Shown here piece by piece: positions 38,557 through 52,924 of a stretch of 64,000 nucleotides of DNA. The DNA is from Neodiprion pinetum (lineage: Eukaryota; Arthropoda; Insecta; Hymenoptera; Diprionidae). Position 1 is the stretch's first letter, and each line of letters begins with the position of its first letter. The notes below the pieces were generated by a model. It had not been told where the DNA came from. It searched no databases and saw only the letters and a program-made list of their open reading frames with translations. The position numbers and the translations under genes are program-made. The stretch is taken from assembly GCF_021155775.2 (NCBI RefSeq), contig NC_060237.1, positions 4,590,501 through 4,654,500 of the forward strand. Reading direction: 5' to 3'.

Positions 38557-38576
38557 GGAAAAGGAAAAGGAAAAGG
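38557..38576 (+). repeat. (GGAAAA)3 tandem repeat
   Basis: Three tandem GGAAAA units followed by GGGCG. Confidence 0.8.
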
Positions 38577-39021
38577 GCGAAACAATGAACGAGCCGTGCC
38601 GGGGCGAACGCGCCGGAGCGAGCTAAGAAATACGAAAACACCGGCGAGGTAGAGAAGAACGGGGTTTAAAGGAGAGGCGTGGAGGGGAAATTATTGTCAG
38701 GAATAAAGCTCCGCAGCACCGGCAGCGAGTGAAAAGAGAACCTTTCTTATCCTCGTTACGATTTTCCTTTTTTCTTCGCGCCGCAAAAATCGATCGAGTC
38801 GCTACAAGACGGCGAGGTATTAATTTGTCGCGTGTATAATATTATGCAAAATTTGTAGTCCCCTCTTTTTTATCCCTCGGTACGCATATTCTGGCTGAAA
38901 TAACGACACTCCGCGGATAATGAAGGCACCATCCGGCATTGTTAATTGCGAATTATCAATTAAGACCAATAAGAAGGGTGGGGATGTTGCTCGGAGATTT
39001 TCGTCGAGCTAATCAGCCTGT

Positions 39022-39043
39022 CACCGATCCTGTTCGATCGGTG
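39022..39043. repeat. Hairpin, 8-bp perfect arms
   Basis: CACCGATC and GATCGGTG flank a CTGTTC loop. No T-run follows. Confidence 0.65.
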
Positions 39044-41132
39044 CTCAGACGCGGTATCGCTTGTAACATTGAATAATAAAGTGCGGTCGAACTTCTCATT
39101 GGCTAATTGGAATCGAGGGCGAATCGCGACGGGGCCGAATAGCTTTCCGGCATTAAATATACGCAACAACTTTAGCGCTGACTAATTTCCGTTTTTACGA
39201 CTCCGAAAGCGCTGGCTCCGTGCACATCGGCCGGCGCCCGACGAAACGTCCGTTATTTTAGAAGGTGCGCAAGTGGCCGGGCGAATACCGCTTTTAATTT
39301 ACGTAAATTGCCGGTGCCTAGAGTGCGCGAGCCAACTTTTATTACGAGAGAGAATAAAATAATTTTACCGGGCTCCGACAACGGGGGGGCATTAAAGCGT
39401 GCCGCCGAATAGTGCCCGGGTACCAGCTACCCAAGTAAACGACTTTTACTCGGCTGCGAGGAGCTGCCGCATTTTCGTTACCGCCCGACCAATTTATGCC
39501 GTCAAATTTTCTGACGGGAAATTGAGAGTCAGTCGAAACGAAGACGGCGAATCTTGCTCTCGTTTAGCCGCAGTTCGAACCCTCGGCAGCCTTTCATCGG
39601 GAGTCAAATCTCTTTTATCCTGGTTCGTCGAAGATTTGGACAGAGAATTCACCGCGTGAACTCGACCAGCAGCCGGCCAAGCCTCGTCCGCACCCTTCGT
39701 TTGGTTATATACGATCTTGTAATGATATTATATTAAACCCAGAGCTGTCGTTACTTCAAAATTAAACAATTCAAAGGTGGATCAACGAGCCATAAACCAG
39801 TTTAATAATTCAATTAGCTTCGCGGAGCGCTCGACTGTTGCTAACCGTCGACGATGTACTTCTATCGAGCATCCGAACCCCGATGTCCTGACTGATTAAA
39901 TCCCTGTTACCCTCGTAACTGGCACAAGGACTTATCCCGGCTTCTACGAGCAGTCATCGTCCGAGCTCCGCGTTCCGGAAGCTCGGAATTGAGAAAAACA
40001 AACATGTTATCTCAAATTCTAAACATGATTGTTCGAAAAGGAGCGACAAAAGCGCCCGGCTTCTCACCTGATAACCTTCGATTCTCCTCCCGTGTAAATT
40101 GCGTAAGATTTTCAAGGGTTCAGCGAACGATCCGAGACACGGAAGCTGAATCGCCAATCCCACGATCTGTCTAAGTAGATTCTGATCGGCGAAGCTTACC
40201 TGGGGATTGGATGTCCAAGTCAACGCGTGACGAGCTGACGGACCTGCGAACTATGGGATGTGGATTTACATAAAGGACCCATTAAGTCGCTGGTGTTTTA
40301 TTGAAAGTAACACATCGGTGGCGTCGAGGTTGGTGAGCCGAGGTGGAAACGAAGCCGGAGGTTGAAGGCGGATCGCTTAAAGGAAAGTAATAACGTTTGT
40401 CGAGCGAGAAGCTACCTCGTCTTTCTTGACTCCACGCGGGGTGGTTAGACGACGAGGATGAAGGGGACTTCTTCGGTGAGACTTTATCCCACGCCCCGTT
40501 CCCGAGAGGGGTGGTTGCGGGGGCGGAAGGAAGCGGGAGAAAGGGGTACGAGATATTATTAGCAAGGACGTCTTCACTCGGGCGTGAACTCACTTTCGCG
40601 ACTGAATATACCAGCTTTGTAATACCGCGCTCACCCCCCGCGGCACATCACCCACCCTTCGAACATGCCGGCACCATCCCTCCTCCCTTACACCCTTCGT
40701 CCTTCCTCCTGGGCCGGGTCTCGCACGTACGCGTTTAATTGTCTCCAAAATCAGTACCGACGACTTTCATTCCCCCGAGTTTCTCCCGGACCGACTTTGA
40801 AATTGCGTGTTCTCAGGTGAACCGAACTACAGATCTACGGATATAACGGCTATAAGACCCTCAGTAACCGTCCCCGCAATTACAGTGAAAACGTACCCAG
40901 GTATACGACAATGCGTAACGTGGAGAAGGTCATAAGGTTCGATTCAACCTTCCCGCGCATTGTGTGTAAGCTTCTTTCCCCCTTCGAACGCGATGTGATA
41001 TTTTCGGAGATTACCTCGAAGCCCATTAAGTGAGGTAGCCATGAATCGGCGAGGGAGGGGCTGATACACCGTGTACAACATTCGCCTCGCCGAGTGTGTT
41101 ACATCATCCAAACCCATCGCCTCCCGTGTATC

Positions 41133-41162
41133 CGTGTGTGTGTGTGCGTGCGTGTGTGTGTG
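41133..41162 (+). repeat. Impure (GT)n microsatellite
   Basis: GT units interrupted by two GC steps. On the minus strand this gives alternating His-Thr residues, a repeat artefact. Confidence 0.9.
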
Positions 41163-41357
41163 AAACCTGCTCATACACAGAATACGTGGTGCTTCATCGT
41201 TCTCTGGTGAAGGCGTAATTTACAATATATCAGGATCGTGTTAGCGGGCGCCGCTCGCATTCCGAGCACATCATTATTGCCAAAGCCACCCTTACTAGTA
41301 ACGGGGTAGTATATCCAGTTCCGCGAGGAGCGGACCTAGCCTGGAAGCCTCGGTCCG

Positions 41358-41384
41358 CCTCATCCTCATCCTCATCCTCATCCT
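41358..41384 (+). repeat. (CTCATC)n hexanucleotide repeat
   Basis: Four tandem CTCATC-type units, then degenerate copies (CTCGAC, CTCATC, TTCGTC) to about 41410. Confidence 0.85.
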
Positions 41385-42452
41385 CGACCTCATCTTCGTC
41401 CTGATCCTCGTCCGAAGGCCCTTCGCTTTGGCTGTACCGAGCTTTTGCCTGGCTTTTGCAGCTTGCGAGAAGGCAAGAAGAGGGGCGATCTCGCCTATTT
41501 CCCTCGGTGGCCGAGAGTGGAACCCACCCTGCTATAGTCCAGGCAGCACGTGAATCCTAATTTCTTGTTTGATCGAACTTTCCCTAAACTATGCCTACTA
41601 TACCACGGACCGGGTTTATTGCCAGACAAGACTTTGCAGACCGCCCCTACACTTCATACCCCACTGCGTAAGGATATCGTCTTAGCGATCCTTGTTAACC
41701 GATATTAAATTTCGCCGACACTGAGGAGGGAATCGTTGTTCTCTGTCCACGCGGCCGAGGCCAACGATGATGCCGGTCCATGTTTGAAGGATATTCGGGC
41801 AAAGGGAACGTCTACTGTATCTCAAAGTAACTCGGTCGAAGGGACGTGGTGAGCAATCTCCTTGTAATAGATTCGTCCCACAACCTTCCATCCACATTCT
41901 TGTCTCCTGATTGATCAAAAATTAAATGAGAAAACGAAACACGCGTCTTACGGAACTTGGTGAAGTCTGCAGAATATAAACGTTGACAATTGAGTTGAAA
42001 GTGTGACGTTTAGCCCAGAGACGGACAAGGTGATCGATGCCAGCTGATAAGATCCGGAAAGATTCAACGCGAATAATTGTCAGTTCTGAATATCCGCGAT
42101 CCTCTTTTTGGTTTCTATTTTTGAGAGAAGTTTCCAGTGCAAGGATATTCAGGCGGGGGTCTTAGAGCGATAAGAAACCCGTCGGAGGCCGTGTGCAACG
42201 TGGATTCCCGAACCACGCGCCGAGAGAAAGGCCTCGGGTGGGTGTTAGAAAGTTGGGGTGTAATACAGACATCATGAAAAGAGGGTGAGAGTTTCGCTGC
42301 CGAAGATTTCCGGAGACGAACGGAGATGTCCGAGGATATCGGGGGGATGCGCGCGACGTACACCGGGATCAATACCAACCCCACGATGCGGGGCGCCGAC
42401 CACCGACGTGAGTTCGTTGACGAAGCTGCTCACCGAGTTTCGACTCTCTCTT

Positions 42453-42470
42453 TCTCTCTCTCTCTCTCTC
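42453..42470 (+). repeat. (TC)n microsatellite
   Basis: About nine TC units after CTCTCTTT. Confidence 0.85.
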
Positions 42471-43397
42471 TTCCTCGCATCAACCCGCGAAGCTTCTTTT
42501 TATAGGATCGCATTGACGTCCGACTCGTAAGCCATCGTACTCCGATAACCAATCATCCCCCCGCTTAGCCAGAGGTTCAAATTTGACGGTATTAATTGGA
42601 ACGAATAATTGGACAGGTGCTTCTTCGGAAAAAACATGCATTGGATAAGATTTTTCTGTTATCAAAGCGAGTTCGTTTCTGTCTCTAATCATGACGGGCT
42701 GAGTTTTGGCAATTGCCGATATTGAAAAAGACAGGTAAACCGTTTTCATGAGCGAAGAGTTTACATTCGGAAAGTAAATCGGATCGTTGCAGAGATGGAT
42801 CAAGCTCGGAATGCCGCAGATCACGGTTCCGGCTCTGTGCAGCATCTTCGGTGTGAAACGAGTCCTGAAGGAATTTCTCGAAGGCACGGACCGTGCATGG
42901 AGGATGTAAAATGACTAGCACCTGATAGTTTGCCAGAGATATAAAGACGACTGATAATTAGGGTGCGTATGTACAGAATGCGATAAAGTCCCGGCGAACC
43001 ACTTAACGAAGATACAGCCGCGGCATATCGAGGAGACAACGGTCATTCGGAGCAGACGCTTCGGGCAACTTGTCCCATTTTGATAACGAAATGACAGGGG
43101 AGTAATTGCATGGCTGCACAGCGAGTGGCCGATGGTCGTTGTTGCTTCGCCTCCCGAGAGTATCTATAAAGAAAGACGGATAACGGTAACGAGAATCCCG
43201 ATGCCCAGGTGAGAAACAATTTCTTTGGCCAGGGGAAAAAAATAAGCGCCGCTGTCGTACGTCAGAAACGAAAGGTATAAGGTGAGAATTTTATCAGAGA
43301 TGACAGAAGCTTCCGGTTACCCTTGACTAATCTCAGTTTCATCGCGTAAACGACGCCCCTCGTCCGTCTTCGTTGCCGCCCCGTCCCTGAAAACGAC

Positions 43398-43412
43398 AAC
43401 GACGACGACGAC
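43398..43412 (+). repeat. (GAC)5 microsatellite
   Basis: Tandem GAC/ACG units. The minus strand reads as a valine run in one frame. Confidence 0.8.
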
Positions 43413-43915
43413 GACGGCGCGGACCTCAGATGAAAGTCGTAGTTGAGTCGCAGTAAAATATAATTGGGTTTCGAGGATTATCCCGCGGGTGAGATAGATC
43501 TCCGTGCGACGGGTCCCGGTGTTCCCTACTCCTGCAGATATTCCCGGTGCTCCTCCAGGGCTCGGCCTCGACCGAAATCGCCCACCACCCCCGGCTCGAC
43601 TGTGGCTGACACTTTGCAGGACCATATTAACGCGGGGGACCCGGATCCCGCCCCCTCTCTTCCCCCAAAGATCAGTTTCATTCCTTCAAGGATCTCTCCT
43701 GCGGGTGTACTCACCGTGAAAAGGAGACGGTTGGACGTTGCGAGTAATATTTTACAGTCGCCAGAGCGACGCATTTCGCTCGCGAGCCTCTCTTCAAAAC
43801 TCCAATCTCTAATGGCCTCGCGAATGGTCCGCTGACAAAAGATACGACTTTCTGCGAACGCGGATGAAAGATACTGTGAAACGTAAATCCAACAGGCCGG
43901 GGATTTCTTTTCTAA

Positions 43916-43930
43916 TTTTTTTTTTTTTTT
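43916..43930. repeat. Poly-T tract (T15)
   Basis: Fifteen T within a longer pyrimidine-rich stretch (43905-43980). Confidence 0.85.
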
Positions 43931-44029
43931 CTTTCGCTCTTCGTTTCTACTCTCTCCCTTTCTTGCTCCTTCACTTTCTCTCACACTCTTGATTCCGCGA
44001 TCGAAAACGAGTCTTTGAACGAAATAAAA

Positions 44030-44050
44030 GAGAAGAAGAAGAAGAAGAAG
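44030..44050 (+). repeat. (AGA)7 microsatellite
   Basis: Seven AGA/GAA units followed by an A-rich purine stretch. Confidence 0.85.
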
Positions 44051-47000
44051 GAAAAAAAAGGAAAAAGCTATAGAAACTCAAGAACCCGAGTCAGCGAATG
44101 GACGTAGGGCCAGTAAATTGGCTTCGTTCGTTAGACTCTTTCTTTCCCTTTATCGTGCGGAGACGTTACGCGTGACGCTTCCTCACCGTTGAAATTTTGG
44201 TGAAATTTATATGTATATACATACGTACATCGTGAAAATATACGGTATAACAGCTTTGAGAATTCAAGGTGAATACATAATCCACAAATCCTAATGCAAA
44301 TTCAGGTGCGTCTTGATCCCCATCGGAGTACCGCGTAAAGGGATGAAATACAAAAGACTCTGGAGCATTAGAAGAAAAGGGGAAAAAGAAGAATTTCTGT
44401 GTCGAGCCACGTCTTATTATCCAGATTTAAAAAGTTAACGGCTTAGATTTTTTTTTTCTATACCTCAAGCGAGCTTTTCCGGGTTGTTTTCACTTTCTCA
44501 AATTCAATGCAGCTCGTTTCGTAGAATACAATAGGCTCGGCCAAACCTTTTTGAGAAATGCAAATTTTCATCTATAGTATCGCCCGGGATTGGTTAGAAA
44601 AAACAATAAGCACTGTGCTATAAAAGTCATACGACTTCCTGCAGAAAATAACAACGCTGGGCGTTAGATACCGACAGCTGAATCAAGGCAGCAGGAGATA
44701 AAGGAGCGTGGAAAAAAACCTAAATACCTAACAACTGATTACCTAACCGAGAGACAAAAGAAACGCAAAATGAGAGGCAGAGCGATAGGGGTGAGGGACT
44801 CGGAGAGACAAGCGAGGCAAACGAGTTAAGGCTTAGCCTCGTGATGCTATAAGTGAAAATCAGGTGGTCCGGTATAAGCGGAGAATGGAAAGAGGGCGAG
44901 AAACAAGGTCTGGAAAAATGACGACGGTGCAGAAAAGCGGCGTCGAGTTATATGAAATCGGACGCATACCCACCAACCAACCAACGTATTATAGGAACGG
45001 TTTGAGATGAGGAGCCGGCGAGCTTTACCCGGTGCAAAGGGGATAACGGAGTCGGCCTGAACTCGGTAGGAAATAGAAGGTGGAAAACGGACGGCAAGGG
45101 AGGAGAAACGAGGGCTCGCGGAAGGACCGCGCGGTGCATTGTGTATGAAGCTTGGCTAATGAGAATGAAAAGCCGCAAGAAGGGAGAGACTACAGGTAAA
45201 GAGACGAAGAGGGAGGAGGATTTGACGGGGAGGGGCCTTAAGCAGTCACGGATGAAGATAAGCAGATAAAAGAAATGGTTTCGCTCGAGGACGAGTGAGC
45301 TTCTCGAGGACCCGGAACGCGAATGCCAGTCAGAGAGTGAGAGTGCGTCGGATACGAGCCGAGAGAGAAAGAGGGATGGGAAAAGAAAGAGGAGAGAACC
45401 GTACCCAGAGATACATCTTGGGCGGACGCGGGGGCGATGCGGACTGCGATAAAGACCGACTGCCACACGCCGGATATCCGCTCTTCTCAATCTACCAACG
45501 ATTGACGCTTGCATCGTTGGCGATTTCGTCAGGAAAGCCTCGACGCAACTCCAACACGTAACGAGATGCCCGAAGCGTCGAACCGTTGCCGATTAATTTC
45601 AATTCTTATTAAAATTTTTTTATTCAATATTCAAGGGGTGAAATTCAGCGTGAAAAATTTTAAACTCGATTCACGTTCATGTGTGTACAATAAATGGCAA
45701 AAAAACTGTAATAAAAAACTGCCTTCTGATTCCAGTCGATTATGCTCACTTCCTGGGAAATCCCTGACGAGGGTTAGAGTTGAGAGAGTCGTCTGACAAC
45801 CTATCGCGGAGCGGAGACTGTGAAGGGTGAAAAAAAGAGAAAAAGAAAAGTATATGAAAATAAATAAATAAATAGATTTCCACGAGCGTTGATCCAGCCT
45901 TAAGTCGCAAAGAGGAAAATCCGAGAGCCGAGCTGCTAGCTTTACAAGCCTTGATTGGAGCCCAGGCGCGAAACTGATAGAACTCGATAGTTGCTCCAAG
46001 TCTGTTCATCCTCTGAAAGAGTAATTTCTTCAACACAGTTTCGAGGTACTCTCAAAGCAACTAAATTCTTTCTGTAATTCGAAAATGATTAAGCAAGGAT
46101 TTATCAGTTTCTCTTTGTCGCCCGCAATTGATAGAACATGTATTATTACGCTTCGTTACGCCTGACGACGCTGAATGTAAATTGTGAAGGAGAGACGGAA
46201 GCTCGGCCGCTCCTAGCTGTCACAACAGCAACGACACGAACGCAACTTTGTTTCCACCTGAATAAGGTGAATGTTAAATCACTCTTGGGTATCTAGTGCT
46301 TTCGGTGACACTGGAGGGACTTGAATGCGCAGATTTCTTTTCTCGTAAATGCGATTCGTCATTGTTTCGTCAATTCTTGCTTCCTTCCGTTCAAGGACCG
46401 GGAAAAAGAAGAAACGGATGCACCGACCGTATCGATTCATTCGGGAATTTCGGTCGAGACAGGATAATATCCCGGTATCAAAAGGCGAGGAAAATGATGC
46501 GGCGAAAGATACACCGGCCTGCATTCGGGGGTTTGGAAAAAGGTCGAAACGAGACGGTTCGTTCTGCGTCTGATCTGTCAAGTCTGTAGCTCGGAGTTTT
46601 TTAGCGCCTTGCAAAGATACGATCAGCTCGGTAAGATCTATATAGAAATTTCTTTGGGCCCGACTGCAGGGTGAATTGAGGAGAGCAAACGTGTGGAAGA
46701 AAGGAATGAAATCACGCTACTGGAAATTTCCTAGATTCTATACTAGGCGATACAACTTGCACCGCGAGCTTTTCCGTCGCATCATGTACTTACTGGAAGT
46801 ATTTCATTCCAGAAGTTTTACGGCGATCGATACAATATGGCTTGGCTGGGAACGCGGAGCGAATCAAGAATGAATCCGTCCCATGCAAATTCAATGTTTC
46901 AGAGGATAGTAGCAAAGGTTGGCGTGTATAATTGAACGAATACTCGGCGAGACTTGGATCGAGGCTTTTGCGAATGCAGACTTAACGGAGAACTATTTTG

Positions 47001-50000
47001 TTCTTAGACTGCAGAGCGATTGGTAATTACGGTTTAAATTTTTCGCGAGGAGTTTAAGTCGCTCGATTTGGACAGACTCCGTTGCTGCCAAAGAGCATTC
47101 GTGCTTACCCAGAGATAACAGATATCTAGTAGCGCGTGAGAGGAATCAACACCACGGACCGGAAGTAGACCGGAATCTCAACCCACGCTCGTCCACACAC
47201 CGAGAAAGTTGGAAGTCGACTGTCAAAGTCAAACGAACTATCGTATCTCCCTCGTCGTTTTCTATCTGGTATATACGAACCCGATCTGTTTCTCCGGCAC
47301 ATTTACTACGCCAGCTGTATTTCGCGCAGAAACATTTCGCGTATCCAATTCTAAACTCGGTGAACTCGTTCAAGGATCGAAATAAGGAATCAAGGTCCAA
47401 TCCTATTTTCCCAAGGATGATAAACTTCCCCAGCAAAGTGGGCTGAACAAACATTGATACCTATTACGGTGAAAGGGCATCCTTATTACGGGCCTGGTGA
47501 AGGGACAACCGATAAAATTACCTTCTAGCTGTAATAAATCCAGAGGGAATAAGTCGTAAACTCGATTAACAATCTGGCGAGAAGAACAATAACATTTCCT
47601 TCCCAACGAGGATGGAGGACCTCTCGGTAAAACGCATTCCAAAAAATTTTGTCACATGTGATACGCTTCGTCCTTCGCTGCAAAGTAATTATTAAAAAAT
47701 ACGCCGGTCCTCGCCGTGAAAATTCTCCGCTGCAACGACGAACCGTGTATTATAACCGGGTCACTGCGATGCTCGCTTGAAGGATCAAAGGGAATTCCGG
47801 AAGGTGACCGAGCAAAATATTAAGGTTTCCGCTTGGCGCAGCAACTGAATGTGGGCTAATTAGTAATTACATTCGGGTTGAATTTAATTATAACGCACCA
47901 GAGGATAACATTATTGCTGCTTGCGTTTCTCTCCACTTATTACACCTACACGCTGTGCAACCGACTATACAAGTTTTCTGAAAGCAGCGCTGCACACCGG
48001 GTGTTCCATTCGAACAACATGCCGGCTCTGGATTTTTCAAAATACTCCGTCTATGCTCCCGCCGATATATAATCCATTACGGTACACGAATCGTTTCGGA
48101 AACATTCGCGTGGAAGGATCCCGGCGCCTTTGGAGGCTGTCAAGTAGAGTTTCAGGCCACATTAAACCGGACATTAATTAAGAATCAATTGGTGGGTGTC
48201 GACGCGTTTCACGAAAGCTCGCAACACGTGTCAGACTCGAAACTTTTGCCGGGTTAATTACATCGACAAGGTACGTGTCAAGATGAAAGATAGCCATAGC
48301 CATGGCCGTAACCGGATTGCGTATGTACGCGATGGCCGGATAACCCGGGGGACGGGCAGTCGGGTAGAACATGTCCCTCTACGCGATGGAATTTTAGCGA
48401 GCAATTAGAACGATATGAAGTCCGCGCAGGTTCAGAGGTACAACGGTGAATAATTTTGGCGAACGAGCACTGACCATGTAACGAGCCGGCGTGCGATAAA
48501 CAACGAACCTGACCACGTGGAGCTAATCGCTCCATTGTTAAACGAACGAGCGTCAGGCTTGCTCATCCGTCTTCTAACGCGGTGCGAGCGATCCCGGCTC
48601 CGCTTTCCAATCACCGCTCATAACTCGTCAACGCGTTTAATACCGCGGCGGAAAAATAAATCCGGAATTTGACCATCGCCATGGACCGACCGAATCGACA
48701 CCCTGAATTCTCAGCTCCGTAGGCAGCCGAGAATAAGGGAGGAAGGACTGCGGTTCGGGAACTCAACGGCATTAGCGGAATTACCGGGATACCAGGCGTG
48801 CGGTATTGCGAAAAGAAAATCCCGATGTCGACGGAACGGAACGGAGCGGCGCAATCAGAACTACAAATAGGAATTAGTGTTGAGCCGCGTGCAAACAATG
48901 CCACGCGATTGATTGACTTTTCGCCCTAGCGCGTCGCGTTTGTGTGTACATACATGTGTACACGTCTAGTCCTGTGGCTGCAGATTTCGGGGTGCGGATT
49001 CGTCGAGGGTACATGCATCGTCTCTCGGCAGGACGTGGGGCGCAGGTCGCACGTCACGTCGATCCGTTGGGGCGCGATAATCCCGACGGAATTGAGACAG
49101 TCGACTGACCCACGGATGATCAGAATTCCGTGCGGATCTGTAGAGGAACGAGAGAGCCAACGACAAGTATCGTAAGAGAGAATAATAATGAAATAAGGAC
49201 GTAAAATAAACACCAAGTTTCACCTAAGTGAGATCCAGGAGAATCTTAGGAGACGCGGAAGGGGCGAAAGAGGAGTGAAAAGACCGTACACCGAAAGTAT
49301 CTTCCAAGAATTCAATTAAGGCATGCCTCGGCTACACGCCCTTGTCGTCCGTTCTCTCCTCGAGGTCCACCTTATCTCGGAACCGGCGTATTCCATGACT
49401 CGTCAGATTTCACAGACTCTTCAATAACTCTCTCAACACACCGGCCACCCACAGCACTCTCTCTCTCTCTACCACTCTCTCCTGCTCTTTTTCTTACTCG
49501 CTTTTCCCCCTCGTCCATTATCAGCTTCGGCCCAGAAAACAAGCCCGGCCTATTTCCGCGGAGCGTCCACAGCTGGGGCTTCGGATATATATTCTCACTC
49601 GATTTTTTTCACTCCAGAATGAGGCACCCGGCCTGTTATTCCCATAGTTTTGGTTATACGTGGCGTCGATCAACCTGCGCGGCAGCGTGATCGTGTACCT
49701 GCTACCTCGATCGCGATAAGAAAAAAAATCGAGGTGTTGTGTAGCTGACTGCAGGAAGGCTGGTGGCTCTTTTCGAAACACAATCTGGCATCCGTGAAGG
49801 GAGATGGTCGAATGACGCGCAGTTTTAAGGGGCACAGTTCAGTGACCCGCACGAAATAAGAAGAGTAATTGCCACCACCCTCCTTTTTCTTACATCCATC
49901 TACGTCACAGCGAACAGGCAGAACGTAAAATTTTCACCCGTCGAACTATGAATCTGGAAATATCCCCAAAAAAATAAAAAGCTAAAGCAGCCCAAATCTT

Positions 50001-52920
50001 CAGGGAGGACATTTTCGGGCTGAAATGCGAAAGTGCATGAATTCCATGGTGAAAAATTATCGATATTTTTCGGAGAGTGAGAAAACGATAATTCTGCAAA
50101 ATACGTAACACTGTATCATGCGAAAGGCAATCAAGTCGTGCGAAATGCTCTTTTCATTTCGCTATCAATCATCTTTATTTACAGCGACTCCTTGCTTTAC
50201 TGCGTCTTAATTTTTCTGTCCCATATTTCCCCAGGGTCAAATTGTTCCTGGGCCTTTATTTATGTGTCCCATCGAACCGCGCCCCTTATCGTTAAAACTC
50301 TGGACCGAAGCGGCGTGTGTCATTCGCCACACCGTGTTCCTCGGAACTGTAAGCCATAGCTGCCCTCTCCCAAGAATCACCTTCGACCTCTCACCTCCGT
50401 CTCATTTTCCGTCTCTCCTTCACTCCGCTCCGCGGAATTTCCTGCGGGCTATCTCCTTTCACCCCAGAAATCGCAGCCCGCAGTTCGGGGATTGGGTGCC
50501 GCTTTTCACGCGTCAATCTCCTCTACCCCAGTTTTCACTCCTCGCGATACTCCCGCTTCGGCGCCCCGGGATGTGCGACTACGATCCCGATAACTTGGCA
50601 CTACATTCTCACCACCTGCAGCCCACTTACTTAACTATACTTCACCAACTTGTCTCTACCTATTACAATTCGGCGCCCGAATCCGCGGCGGGATAACGAG
50701 ATGACGGAATTTGGTCACCGCGCGTCATTAAGCTCGACTGGATGACGGGGTGACGATACCTGCAGTGAAATTCAACCAGCTTCTTAATACCGCTGCAAAC
50801 ACCCTGTGTACAAGTAAGTCTGGCTCTGAGAACGACGGAAGGATAACACCAGTGCAGTTGAAAAATATTAGACTCGTATATTGGTTTCGTCGCCAAATCT
50901 TGTTGGGTGTTAGTCGACCCTCGATCTTTTGAAACGAGTCAAATCAGGTCGCGAAGCTTAAGGCCAACACGCGAAAGCTCGAATTGCACTAACCGCTCGC
51001 GAATAGCAATACTGAGGAGTTTATAGTAGCCATAATGTCTCTGTCTGGTATTCGGAATCAGGACGCTACATCCATTCGATACCATCGCAAATTCACCAGT
51101 GAATTTCCCCTTACAGTGTTCCTGCAGGAGTCGCAATGCCAATGGTGGAAACCCGCCGGTCGTTCATCCCTCACGTGTACCGAGTTTCCTGGTTGCCATC
51201 CCACCGCGAACGGCTCTGTTTTCCGTACCTCCGCATCTGCCGTTTGAATCGATAAGCGACTGCTAAGCCCTCGCCGTCCGCTCCATCGGAATCCATTGAG
51301 AGTTGAGTGAATTTGATTAAAGGATTCGATTAATGTTGAGCATCGCGTTTTCTTTTATGAACTTCAAAGGAGGCCTTCATCCGCCCTTCGCATACCCCGC
51401 CTCGATTTTGGCTCGCGTTTTACCGCCGACGTTGCTTTCGTATTCTGTCTGTGTAAGTGAATTTTCACACGTCTTGGGGGCCTGTGTAGAGCAATAAAGA
51501 TTTCGCTTCAGTTTTCTATTTACACGAGAGACGCTGTTTTGCCCATATCTTTGTCTTTACGGAAGAGAAAGTGAGAAAATTCTCGCATTTTTTTTTCCAT
51601 TTTTCGCACCATCGTCATTCGTCTAGCAAGACTCGATGACATTTTCCAGAGCGGTATGAAATCCTCGACGTCTCGCACCCCGCAGGTAGTCTAGCCTATC
51701 TTTATCCTTTAACCCCGGTACTTTCTCTGCCAAATATCACATCGCGTTTATGCTTTGTTAACAAGGATTTTCGGTGGCGTCGAAGCCCTCTCCACCCCAC
51801 GCCTCCTTTCCACCCTTTCTTCCTACCCTCCTTCAAAGTAGGGGTATTTTCGCGATGTTACACAAAGTTTCGACATTACCATATTCCACGCATTGGTGTT
51901 AATGTCCTTTGTGGTGGGGAATTATTTGACGGTGCCCTTCCTAATCCAGTGCCTCCTTCATACGGCACGCCGAGTCCCTTAAATCTGATTAGAGGGCGAA
52001 ACTCCAGTGCCATTTATCAGTTTACTTTTCTCTTGCTTTCGGATATTACAATTGAAGGATACATGTGATGCACAGATGCCGTTCAGTTGCCATGTTCCAA
52101 TTTCTACAATAAAACGAAACGCTGAATCCATTTAGCAGGTGTGACATCCACCGCGACCGGTCACCGAATCAAACCGGGTTGACGATTCAATTCGAGTTAA
52201 AAATCCCGGAGTTCCTTTACCAGCTGATTGTCTAACAACGAATGACGCAAATTTGACTTGTACATAAATGACGAACGAATAAGCGATGTGTATCGATGAA
52301 CGTCGCATAAAATAATAAACGAGCACTGCTGAGGTACGTGACGTTATGGACGTACGGTTACTCGGTGTATGTATGGAGGAGAGTATAGGACAATTACCAA
52401 TTGCCCGATAGAGAAATTTATGTAGTTGCCCAGTCGATAACTAACGGTCCCTATATAGATAGTGGCTGGTGAATCGCCTGACTACCCAACACCTACCTCA
52501 GACCATCGGTGGGAAATGAACTGTGAGAATATCACCTGCAAGCTGAAACTGAGTTTGTGAAAGTTCGAGGAGTGGCAAAAGCTTGTCTATCTCGAACGGA
52601 GAGTATTAATCTTAGCCACCTAGGCTTAGCGATCGTAAAGAATATGAATCACACGCAGAGGAACGAGCGATAGTCACTCCTGCAAACTCATCCCCAACGA
52701 TCTGTTTCTTTTTTAACATCTCACTGTACCGGTGGTTCGGACTCTGTTCGACTAATGGAGCGCACGTTATTTGCTCAACTTCTCGTATTACGGAGCTCAT
52801 ATATACGCCTCGTTCGTATATGAACTCGCACCCTTCGCCTTGGGTTCGGTGTGTATTTTTCGCTGGCGATATATTGAATGAACTAAGCGAAAATCGCATA
52901 ATGTGTAACATGAGCGAGCT
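44051..52920. other. Noncoding stretch, no gene seen
   Basis: An AT-rich start (44200-44650) passes into purine-rich sequence (44690-45420), where the minus strand shows a 188-codon Ser/Leu/Phe-rich frame caused by the purine skew. TAATTA-type words cluster at 47850-47895. A pyrimidine-rich acceptor-like TTTATTTACAG ends at 50184 without a following protein-like frame. No RNA gene or transposon ends were recognised. Confidence 0.45.
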
Positions 52921-52924
52921 GTAC

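Larger units (their letters stand above)
37194..44029. other. Noncoding stretch, no gene seen
   Basis: Mixed CpG-rich sequence with several small repeats: GGAAAA (38557-38576), GT/GC (41133-41162), TCATCC (41358-41384), TC (42453-42470), GAC (43398-43412) and T15 (43916-43930). A 135-codon minus-strand frame at 42480-42887 has a mixed, non-repetitive composition but no domain I recognise. No exon with both splice sites could be supported. Confidence 0.45.

Noticed and set aside
39565..39590. tRNA B-box-like GTTCGAACC
   Set aside because: There is no matching A box, acceptor stem or anticodon arm upstream. Similar GGTTCRA words at 40937, 56881 and 58590 also lack a cloverleaf.
42480..42887. 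135-codon frame on - with a mixed, protein-like composition
   Set aside because: It looked like a possible transposon fragment, but I recognise no reverse transcriptase, gag, transposase or other motif, and the adjacent frames do not continue it.
44948..45514. 188-codon open frame on - with hydrophobic and Ser-rich stretches
   Set aside because: It is the complement of a long purine-rich strip, which forces Ser/Leu/Phe codons and removes stops. The apparent membrane segments are composition artefacts.
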